In this document: positions 1 through 7,823 of the stretch, piece by piece
Position numbering within the stretch: the first letter of the stretch is position 1
Layout of the letters: every line of letters starts with the position of its first letter
NCBI GenBank assembly: GCA_027297435.1
Contig: JAPUIA010000189.1
Coordinates: forward strand, 1 to 52,351
Direction of reading: 5' to 3'
DNA: 52,351 bases
From: Gammaproteobacteria bacterium
GTDB lineage: Bacteria; Pseudomonadota; Gammaproteobacteria; Pseudomonadales; Azotimanducaceae
Position numbers and translations under genes: made by a program
The notes under the pieces: model-generated
Database searches by the model: none
The model's input: the letters and a program-made list of their open reading frames with translations, nothing else
Told to the model about the DNA's origin: nothing

Positions 1-330
1 GGGGTCATGCGCACCGCTAACCAGCCGAACCTGGGCACTCTGCCGGACTTCGGCAACTTTCGAATATCGGCAGACAGCACCTACGACCGCTACCAGGGCG
101 TGACCCAGTTGATGCCGTTCGCCAGGGCGGTCAGCGCGAAAAGCTACGATTTCGACGCTTCCGGCAACGAGACGACCATCGACTACGCGACGATGATGAA
201 GATCGTGCTCGATGCGGGCTATCGGGGCTATGTCGGCATCGAGTATGAGGGCCAACGGCTCGGCGAATTCGCCGGTATTCGCGCAACCCAAAGGCTATTG
301 GAGCGCGTTGGGGCAAACCTTACGCCGTAG
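1..330 (+). CDS. Sugar phosphate isomerase/epimerase-like protein, C-terminal part
   Basis: The reading frame is open from the first base, so this is the last ~110 residues of a gene that begins outside the window; the ATG at position 7 is probably internal. The stretch ending in [14 protein letters not shown], followed by a short helix with [12 protein letters not shown], is typical of the last strand and helix of xylose isomerase-like TIM barrels (AP endonuclease 2 family). These act on sugars or sugar-like substrates using a divalent metal; the exact substrate cannot be read from this fragment. Its stop codon overlaps the end of the convergent methyltransferase gene by 11 bases. Confidence 0.75.
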   Translation, partial: GVMRTANQPNLGTLPDFGNFRISADSTYDRYQGVTQLMPFARAVSAKSYDFDASGNETTIDYATMMKIVLDAGYRGYVGIEYEGQRLGEFAGIRATQRLLERVGANLTP

Positions 331-925
331 CGTGGATGGTCTTCACCACGTCGAGATACACGTGCTCGACTTTCTCTAGCTGGTAACCGGCAGCCCGGAC
401 GTTCTCGACGGTCGGCCGATTCATCTCGGGGCCTAGCTTTCGAGTGAGTGGTGTCATCAGGTCCATCATCAGCTTGAACGGGTAATAGCGGCTGCCCGTA
501 TGCTCGAACATGTAGAGGTCGCCACCCGGTTTCAACACGCGGCGCAGCGCCTCGAGACCGCTCACCGGATTCGGTACGGAGCAGAACGTGCAGGAGGTGA
601 ACACTTGGTCGAAGTGGCCGTCTTCGAACGGCATGTCGTGAACGTCCATCTGCTGGACCGTCAACGCGCCCTCGTAACGGCCAACCCGTTCGGCGGCGAC
701 GTCCAACATCTTCTGGCTGATGTCGATGCCCAAAATCGAACGTCCGGAAGGAAAGAACTGCACGTCGAGGCCGGTGCCGACGGCCAGAAAAAGAATCTTG
801 CCGTGGCCCATGTTGCCGAAGAGCTCTTGTTTGAACGGCGCCCAACGTTTCTCAGGACCGTAGGACGCCATGAGATCGAAGTTGGGCGCCACGCGATCCC
901 ACTTCTTTTGGGTTGCGACGTCCAT
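320..925 (-). CDS. Class I SAM-dependent methyltransferase
   Basis: A 201-residue methyltransferase. The SAM site appears as LAVGTGLD followed by an acidic strand end in ILGIDIS; the post-motif region has [15 protein letters not shown] and the [14 protein letters not shown] segment common to UbiE/METTL7-like enzymes that methylate lipids or small molecules. The start is the ATG at 925, which shares a base with the TAA stop of the upstream membrane protein gene (TAATG), so translation is probably coupled. A longer frame upstream is the shadow of that membrane gene. It is the last gene of a P450 / membrane protein / methyltransferase operon, suggesting it acts on a P450 product or a membrane lipid; that is inference. 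Confidence 0.8.
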   Translation of the reverse strand: MDVATQKKWDRVAPNFDLMASYGPEKRWAPFKQELFGNMGHGKILFLAVGTGLDVQFFPSGRSILGIDISQKMLDVAAERVGRYEGALTVQQMDVHDMPFEDGHFDQVFTSCTFCSVPNPVSGLEALRRVLKPGGDLYMFEHTGSRYYPFKLMMDLMTPLTRKLGPEMNRPTVENVRAAGYQLEKVEHVYLDVVKTIHATA

Positions 926-1302
926 TAGCGGGCCCTCCGACGAATCACCGCGTTGGCGGCGTAGGTGGCTATCAACACGAAGATGCCGATCTCGGCGCCC
1001 ATCCAGGCGCCGGCCGCAGCCGTGTAGTCGGCAGCCACCGTAACCATCGGCACGACCATGCCCACGATCATGCCAGCGGTCATGACCGGGACGATCACCT
1101 CCATCGCGCCGAAGAGCCCACTCATGAGCAGCGCCAACGGCAGTGCCAGAACCATGCCGAAAATCATGCCGAACACCATGGCGATGAACATGTTCCAATC
1201 CGGGCCGACGATCAGCGCCAATAGTGCCCCGATGATCGCACCCGCAAAGCTGTTGGCGATGAGATCACCGACGACGAAATACGGTCGAATCTCAATCAAC
1301 AT
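925..1302 (-). CDS. Small four-helix membrane protein of unknown function
   Basis: About 125 residues, strongly hydrophobic, with four probable transmembrane helices rich in Gly, Ala and Met (for example around MVFGMIFGMVLALPLALL) and an arginine-rich C-terminus (RRRAR). I do not recognise the family. The ATG at 1302 lies 11 bases inside the end of the P450 gene; upstream in-frame codons run back through P450 sequence and are unlikely to be used. It sits between the P450 and a methyltransferase with overlapping ends on both sides, so the three are probably one transcript. A role in membrane access or transport of a hydrophobic substrate is possible, but only context supports it. Confidence 0.7.
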   Translation of the reverse strand: MLIEIRPYFVVGDLIANSFAGAIIGALLALIVGPDWNMFIAMVFGMIFGMVLALPLALLMSGLFGAMEVIVPVMTAGMIVGMVVPMVTVAADYTAAAGAWMGAEIGIFVLIATYAANAVIRRRAR

Positions 1303-2551
1303 GTGGATGCACCCGAACCGGTAACTCGGCGAAGCCCTTGATGAAATTGGAGTGCACGCGCACGGGCTCACCCACCAACTCGACAAAATCGAAGCGTTTA
1401 TTGATCTCCTCCCACACGGTCCTCAGCTGCATCTCCGCGAGCCGATTGCCCATGCAGCGGTGTATGCCGAAGCCAAACGCAAGGTGGTGGCGCGCTCTGT
1501 CGCGATCGATTCGGAACTCGTCCGGATCGTCGATCACTTCCTCGTCGCGGTTGCCCGACGCATACCACATCACGACTTTATCTCCCTGACGGATCGTCTT
1601 GTCCCGCAACTGGGTGTCTTGCGTCGCCGTGCGGCGCATATGCGTAAGCGGTGTTTGCCAACGAATGATCTCAGAGACCATGGTGGGAATCAGTTCGGGG
1701 TTGTCCCGCAACTTCTGGTACTGATCGGGATTCTCGTTCAACGCCACCACGCCACCGCTGATCGAGTTACGCGTCGTGTCGTTACCGCCGACGATCAGTA
1801 AAAACAAAGTGCCGAGAAACTCCATGCGGTCCATGTGCTTGGTGGCATCGCTGTGGGCGAGCAAGGAGATGAAATCGTTCTTGGGCGGGGCCGCGCTTCT
1901 CTCCTGCCACAGCCGCTCGAAGTATTCGGTGCACTCGAACATGATCTTGCGCCGCTCGGCCTCATCGATCTGAGCGGCGCCCGCAAGGTCTTCGCTCTGC
2001 ATCATGACGTCCGACCAAAATGGCAGCAGGTGCCGGTCCTCGAATGGAAAGTCGAACAAGGTCGCGAGCATCTGCGTCGTCAGCTCGATGGAAACGCGCT
2101 CCACCCAATTGAAGGTCTGTCCGACGGGCAGATCGTCGAGAATTTTCCCCGCCCGTTGCCGGATCACCGGTTGCAGCTCAACCAGCGTTCGCGGTGCGAC
2201 CGCGGGCGTGACGGCTATGCGCCTTGCGTCGTGGCCGGGCGGATCCATCGTGATGAAATTGGGCGTTTCGAAATCGTCGGCAAAATCACCGATGGTGACG
2301 GTTGGGACGGACGAAAAGAGTTCGTGATTGCGTTCCACATACATGATGTCGTCGAATTTCGTAATCGACCAATACGGTCCAAAGGCGCTTTCCGCGCAAT
2401 AGTGCACCGGGTCCTCTTTGCGCAGACGGGCAAAGTAGGCCCAGTGCAGGTTGTGCTGATAGAGTTCCGGCACGCTCATGTCGATGTCCTTCAGCGATAC
2501 GCTGTAAGGGTCCGGATCGGGTATCAAAGATTCAGTCACGGCTTCGGTCAT
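1292..2551 (-). CDS. Cytochrome P450, CYP153-type (terminal alkane/fatty-acid hydroxylase family)
   Basis: A complete bacterial class I P450 of 419 residues. Visible hallmarks are the I-helix oxygen-activation motif GGNDTT (255-260), the ExxR pair EIIR (294-297) and the haem loop FGFGIHRCMG with ligand Cys366. Segments such as RKEDPVHYCAESAFGPYWS and EIIRWQTPLTHMRRTA are strongly reminiscent of the CYP153 family, soluble enzymes that hydroxylate the terminal carbon of medium-chain alkanes or related hydrocarbons, using electrons from a ferredoxin and its reductase. Neither partner gene is in the window. The gene leads a leftward operon and faces a molybdenum hydroxylase operon across 179 bases. 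A GGGGGG tract lies just before the ATG. Family assignment is by remembered similarity; the substrate is not determined. Confidence 0.9.
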   Translation of the reverse strand: MTEAVTESLIPDPDPYSVSLKDIDMSVPELYQHNLHWAYFARLRKEDPVHYCAESAFGPYWSITKFDDIMYVERNHELFSSVPTVTIGDFADDFETPNFITMDPPGHDARRIAVTPAVAPRTLVELQPVIRQRAGKILDDLPVGQTFNWVERVSIELTTQMLATLFDFPFEDRHLLPFWSDVMMQSEDLAGAAQIDEAERRKIMFECTEYFERLWQERSAAPPKNDFISLLAHSDATKHMDRMEFLGTLFLLIVGGNDTTRNSISGGVVALNENPDQYQKLRDNPELIPTMVSEIIRWQTPLTHMRRTATQDTQLRDKTIRQGDKVVMWYASGNRDEEVIDDPDEFRIDRDRARHHLAFGFGIHRCMGNRLAEMQLRTVWEEINKRFDFVELVGEPVRVHSNFIKGFAELPVRVHPHVD

Positions 2552-2670
2552 TGTGTTTCCCCCCGCGCGATATCGGACAACTTAACATCTCCAGCCCGCT
2601 TTTTGGCTACCCACTCATCATGCATCAACGGCCACGGATCATCCGCTATACGCGTCGGCGAGGATCAACT

Positions 2671-2698
2671 TTGTGTGCGGGGACTTATGCAATAATAG
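2671..2698 (+). promoter_or_regulatory. Possible sigma-70 promoter for the molybdenum hydroxylase operon
   Basis: A TTGTGT hexamer at 2671-2676 and a TAATAG hexamer at 2693-2698 are separated by 16 bases, 32 bases before the start of the iron-sulphur subunit gene. Both depart from consensus. The 179-base divergent region must also carry the P450 promoter, but no convincing leftward promoter is visible. Confidence 0.3.
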
Positions 2699-2730
2699 CC
2701 GCCGGTGCTCGGCCATCCTTGGGGGGAGAA

Positions 2731-3315
2731 ATGAACGCTAGGCTCAACCGGCGTCGTTTTATAAAAGGCGTTATCGCGTCCGGAGTTGCGGCTACCGCCA
2801 GCGGCAACTGGTACTCCGCGGTCGCCGAACGGCCCAAAGGCGCCGTCGAGCGCTTGCTATCCATCAATGTCAACGGCCGTACCCGGCGCGTCGATGTGCT
2901 GCCGCAAGAAACCCTGTGCTATACCCTGCGCTACAAGCTGGGCTTAACGGGCACCAAACTCGGTTGCAACCGCGGCGAGTGCGGCGCCTGCACGGTGTTG
3001 ATCGACGATGTCACCCACTACTCGTGTTCGATGCTGACCCACAGCGTCAAGGGTCGCCGGGTGCAAACCGTGGAAGGACTACAGGCCGCCGACGGCACCC
3101 TGCATCCCGTCCAGCAAGCGTTCATCGACGAGTTGGCGCCCCAATGCGGCTTCTGTACGCCGGGCCAGCTGATGGCGGCGGTCGGCCTGCTGAAAGCCAA
3201 CCCTACACCCACCCGCGAGGAAGCCCGTCTCGGCATGTCCGGCAACCTTTGCCGTTGCGGGTCCTATGACCACTATCTCAACGCGGTAATGCGCGCATCG
3301 GGGCAACGCACATGA
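2731..3315 (+). CDS. Molybdenum hydroxylase, [2Fe-2S] small subunit with Tat signal
   Basis: This 194-residue protein carries the two [2Fe-2S] clusters that pass electrons from the molybdenum site to FAD in xanthine oxidase-family enzymes. The plant-type cluster uses C79, C84, C87 and C99; the second cluster uses C139, C142, C174 and C176 (CGFC, CRC). The N-terminus has a twin-arginine signal, NRRRFIKG then a short hydrophobic stretch with Ala and Gly, so the folded complex is probably exported to the periplasm with the large subunit. I chose the ATG at 2731 because it follows a GGGGGGAGA ribosome-binding site and puts the Tat motif at residues 7-12; the longer frame is noncoding upstream. 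Its stop overlaps the large-subunit start (ATGA). Confidence 0.92.
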   Translation: MNARLNRRRFIKGVIASGVAATASGNWYSAVAERPKGAVERLLSINVNGRTRRVDVLPQETLCYTLRYKLGLTGTKLGCNRGECGACTVLIDDVTHYSCSMLTHSVKGRRVQTVEGLQAADGTLHPVQQAFIDELAPQCGFCTPGQLMAAVGLLKANPTPTREEARLGMSGNLCRCGSYDHYLNAVMRASGQRT

Positions 3316-5702
3316 AACACATCGGCAAAGATTTCACGCCGCCCGATATCTTCGGCAAGGTAACCGGGAAAGCCAAATTCGCAGAAGACTTCACCGCAGA
3401 AGGCATGGTCTACGCGCGCCTGTGGACGAGCCCCATGCCCCACGCGCGGGTCAAGAGCCTGGACGTTTCCGCCGCGCTCGCCGTGCAAGGCGTCGTGGGG
3501 GTGCTGACTCCCGACGACGTACCCCAGTCACCCGCGCCCAACGGATCGATACTCACCAACGAGCCTGTATACGTCGGCGACCCGATACTCGCTATCGCAG
3601 CCGTGGACGAGAAAACCGCCGAGGATGCGCTCGGTCTGGTGAAGATCGAGCTCGAGCCATTGCCGTTTGCGGTGCAACCGACGGACAGCCTCAGGCCCAA
3701 CGGTCCAACCGCGCGACCCGAAGGCAACATCTTTACCCGTGAGATGGGCGAGCTGCATTGGAACGAAGGCGAGGTCGAACGTTTCCTAGCCGGTCAACAG
3801 CCCACCGCCAAAGCTCCCATCGAATGGCAATACGGCGATTTGGAAGCGGGATTCGACAATGCCTCGGTCATCCTCGAGGAGAGCTTCGTCACCCCCGGCT
3901 ATGCGCATATGTCGATGGAACCCCGATCGGTATTGAGCTACTGGGAAAACGGCAAATGTTTCGTTTACGGTTCGACCCAAAGCCAAGCCTTCATCATGCC
4001 GTTCCTCGCACCGATGGTCGGCGTCGAACCCAAAGACTTGGTCTACGTAGGCGAGTACTGCGGCGGCGGGTTTGGCTCCAAGATCTCGCCGTACCCGACC
4101 ATGGCCTTACCCGCCCACTTCGCGAAGAAGATCGGCCGGCCGGTGATGCTCAGGATCACGCGCGAGGAGGAATACTACATCGGCTCGGCGCGGGTCGGCT
4201 TCCAGGGTTGGATCAAGGCCGGTTTCACCCCGGACGGCAAGGTCTCGGCCGTCGACCTCTACATCGTGCAAGACCTCGGCCCGAAACGCGCGGGCGGCGA
4301 TGCCTCCTCGGCGGGCGGCGCGGTGAGCATTCTCTACCAGCCCGATGCGGTGAGGCTGCGTTCGGTACCGGTGATGACCAACACCACACCGCGAGGCCCA
4401 CAACGTGGACCCGGCCAGAACCAGATTACTGCGGTCTTCGAGCCGATGATGGACAAGGCCGCGCGGCAGCTCGGTATCGACCGTTTGGAGATTCGGCGCC
4501 TCAACGCGCCGGATTCGAACGCTAAGCTGGACGCCGATCAAGGTCCTGTGACCAGCGCCTATATGCAGGAGGCGTTGACGCTGGGTGGCAAGCGCTGGAA
4601 CTGGGCTGAGAAATCCAAGCGCAGCGGCAAGCGCAACGGCAACAAGGTCACCGGTATCGGCGTCGGCCAGGGCTACCACTCTGCCGGTGCCAACGGTTTC
4701 GACGGCCTGGTGCGCATCACGCCTGATGGCAGGATTCATCTACACAGCGGCGTGGGCAACCTAGGTACCTACTCCTACGCATCCACCACCCGCGCCGCCG
4801 CCGAGGCGTTGAAGTGCGATTGGGATCGGTGCGAGATCGTGCACGGCGACTCGTCCCTGCACCTGCCCTGGAGCAGCTACCAAGCCGGCAGCAACACGAT
4901 GTTCACCCACACTCGGGCGAACTGGGTCGCCGCAACCGACGCGGTGAACAAGATGAAGGAGATCGCGGCAACCACGCTTGGCGGCAACGCCGACGACTAC
5001 GACATCGACGGCGAGCGCGTGTTCCAAACCGCCGACGCCGGCCGCAACCTGACGTACGGCGAGGCGGCCGCCAAAGCCATCGAACTCGGAGGCAAGTACT
5101 CCGGCATGGAGCCACCCGAAGACATCCATGCGATCACGAAGCTGGCGCTCGCCGGCGTGCAGGGCACCGGTTTGATCGGCGTCGCCAAGGACACGTTGCC
5201 CAAACGCGGCACGGCGCCGGGCTTCGCTATCGGCTTCGTCGAGATCGAGCTGGATTTAGAAACCGGCAAGCACGAAATCATCGATTACCTAGCGGTTGCC
5301 GAATGCGGCACGGTCGTGCATCCGCAGGGTCTTGCCGGCCAATTGCGCGGCGGAGCCGTTTGGGGGTTTGGCATGGCGTCCCTCGAACGCCATGTGTACG
5401 ACCCGCAAAACGGCTTGCCAGCGAATGTTGGTTTCCATCAATGCAAGCCACCCACCTATATGGACGTGCCGAGTGAAACGGATTGGGCTGCGACCGACAT
5501 TCCCGACCCGGATAATCCGGTCGGCGCCAGAGGCATCGGCGAGCCAGCCATGGGGGCTGCCACCGCGGCGGTGATGTGCGCTTTGTCCGATGCCCTCGGG
5601 GGACATCTATTCAACCGCACGCCCGTCACCCCGGATCTCATCGTCAACCACGTCGCCGGCGTCGAGCAGCCCTTCGGGCCGCTCGACATCAACACGATTT
5701 AA
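3312..5702 (+). CDS. Molybdenum hydroxylase, molybdopterin-binding large subunit
   Basis: A 796-residue subunit of the xanthine oxidase/aldehyde oxidoreductase family, which binds the molybdopterin cofactor and carries the active site. The N-terminal aldehyde oxidase a/b hammerhead starts near residue 10 (DIFGKVTGKAKFAED). Cofactor-binding segments include GEYCGGGFGSK and RGPQRGPGQNQ, and the near-invariant catalytic Glu lies in GARGIGEPAMG at about residue 743. It has no signal of its own and probably rides out on the Tat signal of the small subunit, as in other periplasmic members. The substrate cannot be read off: aldehydes, aromatic acyl compounds and N-heterocycles are all handled by this family. 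Genes for small, large, FAD and cytochrome subunits follow in order. Confidence 0.93.
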   Translation: MKHIGKDFTPPDIFGKVTGKAKFAEDFTAEGMVYARLWTSPMPHARVKSLDVSAALAVQGVVGVLTPDDVPQSPAPNGSILTNEPVYVGDPILAIAAVDEKTAEDALGLVKIELEPLPFAVQPTDSLRPNGPTARPEGNIFTREMGELHWNEGEVERFLAGQQPTAKAPIEWQYGDLEAGFDNASVILEESFVTPGYAHMSMEPRSVLSYWENGKCFVYGSTQSQAFIMPFLAPMVGVEPKDLVYVGEYCGGGFGSKISPYPTMALPAHFAKKIGRPVMLRITREEEYYIGSARVGFQGWIKAGFTPDGKVSAVDLYIVQDLGPKRAGGDASSAGGAVSILYQPDAVRLRSVPVMTNTTPRGPQRGPGQNQITAVFEPMMDKAARQLGIDRLEIRRLNAPDSNAKLDADQGPVTSAYMQEALTLGGKRWNWAEKSKRSGKRNGNKVTGIGVGQGYHSAGANGFDGLVRITPDGRIHLHSGVGNLGTYSYASTTRAAAEALKCDWDRCEIVHGDSSLHLPWSSYQAGSNTMFTHTRANWVAATDAVNKMKEIAATTLGGNADDYDIDGERVFQTADAGRNLTYGEAAAKAIELGGKYSGMEPPEDIHAITKLALAGVQGTGLIGVAKDTLPKRGTAPGFAIGFVEIELDLETGKHEIIDYLAVAECGTVVHPQGLAGQLRGGAVWGFGMASLERHVYDPQNGLPANVGFHQCKPPTYMDVPSETDWAATDIPDPDNPVGARGIGEPAMGAATAAVMCALSDALGGHLFNRTPVTPDLIVNHVAGVEQPFGPLDINTI

Positions 5703-5715
5703 TCGGAGGTCTCAC

Positions 5716-6705
5716 ATGCCAGCCTACGATGTAATGCCAGATATCGAACTGTTCCAGCCCGTCAGCGTCGAAGACGCAGCAGAACTTGCCGGCCGTCTCG
5801 GTGAGAAGGGTTGGTTGCTCGCCGGTGGTCAAGACACCTTTGGGTGGCTGAAGGATCGAGCCAAGTCGCCGGAGGCGATGATCGACCTGAAAGGCATCGA
5901 CGCCTTGAAGGGTATCCGCGAAACCGCCGATGGTATCGAGATCGGCGCGTTCACCACGATCACCGAGATTGCCGAGAACCCCATCATCAAAACACGATTC
6001 AACCTGTTGGCGAGCGCCGCTGCTCACGTCGCGAGCCCGCAGATACGCAACATGGGGACGCTCGGTGGCAATCTCTGCCAAGACACGCGCTGCTGGTACT
6101 ACCGGCGGGGACTGTCTTGTTACCGCGCCGGCGGCAACACCTGCTATGCCAGCGGGCCGGAAAGCATGAACCGCGAGCATGCGGTTTTCGGCGCAAGCCG
6201 TTGCGTGGCGGTGTCCCCCTCGGACACGGCACCTGCTTTGGTGGCACTCGAAGCGACCATGATCGCCACCAGCGCCAATGGCAGCCGCGAGATTCGCGCT
6301 GAAGATTTCTTCGTCGGCCCGGCGGTCGACATCGTCAACATGACGACGCTGCAAGCGGACGAGATACTCGTGTCCGTACGAATTCCCAACACGTGGGCCA
6401 ATGCAGAGTTCTATTTCGAGAAAGTGGCGGACAGAAATGTTTGGGATTTCGCGCTGGTCAGTATCGCCACGGCCATGAAGATCGAGGGCGGGGTAATTCG
6501 CGACGCACGCATTCTCTGCGGTGGCGTGGAATGCGTACCGCGTCGACTGACGGCAGTAGAGAACCGCGTGGTTGGGAGACCTAAGAACGACGCCACCGGT
6601 GATGCGGTAGCCGCGCTCGCGACGGTGGGCGCCGAGCCGCTCCACCAGAACCAATTCAAAATTCCGCTGATGGAAAACCTCGTCAGACGAGCGCTTAGGG
6701 CTTAA
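5716..6705 (+). CDS. Molybdenum hydroxylase, FAD-binding medium subunit with cysteine-rich loop
   Basis: A 329-residue FAD subunit of the CoxM/XdhB/HcrB family. FAD contacts are visible as LAGGQDTF (35-42) and TLGGNL (115-120). Directly after the second motif is an insertion with Cys121, 126, 135 and 143. A comparable loop holds an extra [4Fe-4S] cluster in 4-hydroxybenzoyl-CoA reductase beta subunits, but the spacing here is not identical, so cluster binding is only possible. The start is the ATG at 5716, preceded by CGGAGG; the frame continues upstream but overlaps the large subunit. It would pass electrons between the iron-sulphur subunit and an acceptor, here perhaps the cytochrome b encoded next. 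Confidence 0.9.
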   Translation: MPAYDVMPDIELFQPVSVEDAAELAGRLGEKGWLLAGGQDTFGWLKDRAKSPEAMIDLKGIDALKGIRETADGIEIGAFTTITEIAENPIIKTRFNLLASAAAHVASPQIRNMGTLGGNLCQDTRCWYYRRGLSCYRAGGNTCYASGPESMNREHAVFGASRCVAVSPSDTAPALVALEATMIATSANGSREIRAEDFFVGPAVDIVNMTTLQADEILVSVRIPNTWANAEFYFEKVADRNVWDFALVSIATAMKIEGGVIRDARILCGGVECVPRRLTAVENRVVGRPKNDATGDAVAALATVGAEPLHQNQFKIPLMENLVRRALRA

Positions 6706-6714
6706 GGGGGCGTC

Positions 6715-7467
6715 GTGGACATAGCAAAAGTACGAGAGGACGTTTGGGGGCGCGAGGTCATTGCCGGCGTATCGTGGGATCTGCTCTGGCTGGTCGTGGT
6801 CGCCGCGTTCGTCGTCATCATCGCCCACATAGTCATCATGTTGGTGCTGAAGGCAAAGGCAAAAGCCTCCGATGCCGGCAAGCGCTTAGAACGCCACACA
6901 CCCTTCGATCGTTGGTTTCATTGGGTTACCGCGGCGTCGGTGTTCGTGCTGCTGGTTACCGGCGTGTTCCCGATCATCGGCATCAACTTTTCCTGGCTGA
7001 CCATCCACTGGATCGCCGGGATCGTACTGACCCTGGCCATCGTCGTGCACATCGTGCGCGCGTGCTTTTGGCAAGATGCGATGTCCATGTGGATCGCGCC
7101 GAGTGATCTGTCCGAACCGTTCGATGACGCGCAAAAACCCGGCAAGTACTCGCTCGCCCAAAAGACCATGCACCTCGTCATGTCGGTACTGGTGCTGGTC
7201 GTGATCGCCACCGGCATAGCGCTGTTCTTGCAAATCGACACGCCGTGGTGGGAGCGTTCCAACGCGATGACTGAGGCGACCCTGGGGTGGATGTTTCTAC
7301 TGCACGGACTATCGACGTTGGCGCTCATCGGCGTCACGGCACTACACATGTACTTTGCGGTAAGGCCCGAAAAACTCTTCTACACCCGCTCGATGTTCAA
7401 AGGCTGGATCAGCGAACACGAACTCTCGGCCAACCACGACCCGGCCCGGTGGAAGCCTTCCGAATAA
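6715..7467 (+). CDS. Membrane cytochrome b subunit (formate dehydrogenase gamma-like)
   Basis: A 250-residue integral membrane protein with one N-terminal helix (about 20-45) and four more (about 69-91, 96-117, 152-172 and 190-215). Histidines near helix ends at 69, 98, 112, 153, 197 and 211 are candidate haem b ligands, and HTPFDRWFHW resembles the start of the di-haem cytochrome b561/formate dehydrogenase gamma family. The start is GTG at 6715, 9 bases after the FAD subunit gene, so it belongs to the same operon. It would anchor the exported molybdenum hydroxylase and hand electrons to the quinone pool. Most xanthine oxidase-family enzymes lack such a subunit. Confidence 0.85.
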   Translation: MDIAKVREDVWGREVIAGVSWDLLWLVVVAAFVVIIAHIVIMLVLKAKAKASDAGKRLERHTPFDRWFHWVTAASVFVLLVTGVFPIIGINFSWLTIHWIAGIVLTLAIVVHIVRACFWQDAMSMWIAPSDLSEPFDDAQKPGKYSLAQKTMHLVMSVLVLVVIATGIALFLQIDTPWWERSNAMTEATLGWMFLLHGLSTLALIGVTALHMYFAVRPEKLFYTRSMFKGWISEHELSANHDPARWKPSE

Positions 7468-7469
7468 TC

Positions 7470-7820
7470 TTGAGCGACATTCTTACCTATATCGAGGTCG
7501 TGGAAGTCGGCTACGAGTTCCTTTTGGCCTACGCCGCCCAAGGCCGCGAGGATGACGACCGCAATCGCCCGGGCCCTTATGCACGCGATACCCTGAAGGG
7601 CATGGTGGAGGCGCTCGATGGCCTGACCGCGGCAATCGACGGCAAAGGTCAGGCGTTCAACCAGGTGATTCTGGACGATCTGCCCAAGGCCCGCGCCGCG
7701 ATCGAAATGGTTCTGGACGCCACCAAGATAAGTTCGGAGTCGGTCGACAACCTGAACGCATCGATTCACCTACGAACGGTTTTGACGGATCTGTTTATCT
7801 TGGGCGATGCGTTGGAGTAG
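7470..7820 (+). CDS. Hypothetical helical protein at the end of the molybdenum hydroxylase operon
   Basis: About 116 residues, predicted mostly alpha-helical and acidic, with no signal peptide or membrane segment. I do not recognise it. There is no ATG near the beginning: TTG at 7470 lies two bases after the cytochrome stop, and GTG at 7449 overlaps that gene; neither has a clear ribosome-binding site, so the start is uncertain. Position suggests an accessory or assembly role for the hydroxylase, but nothing in the sequence proves it. The gene ends 3 bases before the convergent SLOG-membrane protein gene. Confidence 0.6.
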   Translation: MSDILTYIEVVEVGYEFLLAYAAQGREDDDRNRPGPYARDTLKGMVEALDGLTAAIDGKGQAFNQVILDDLPKARAAIEMVLDATKISSESVDNLNASIHLRTVLTDLFILGDALE

Positions 7821-7823
7821 GTC

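Noticed and set aside
926-1198. N-terminal extension of the methyltransferase to 292 residues
   Set aside because: The extra part is low-complexity His/Arg/Gly/Asp sequence from the shadow of the membrane protein gene; the TAATG junction gives a better start.
1835-2695. A 286-codon plus-strand frame opposite the CYP153-type gene
   Set aside because: Antisense to a P450 with intact haem motif; no family features.
5689-6828. A 379-codon open frame on the minus strand opposite the FAD subunit
   Set aside because: Composition is rich in Arg, His and Asp typical of a shadow frame, and the sense strand encodes an unmistakable FAD subunit.
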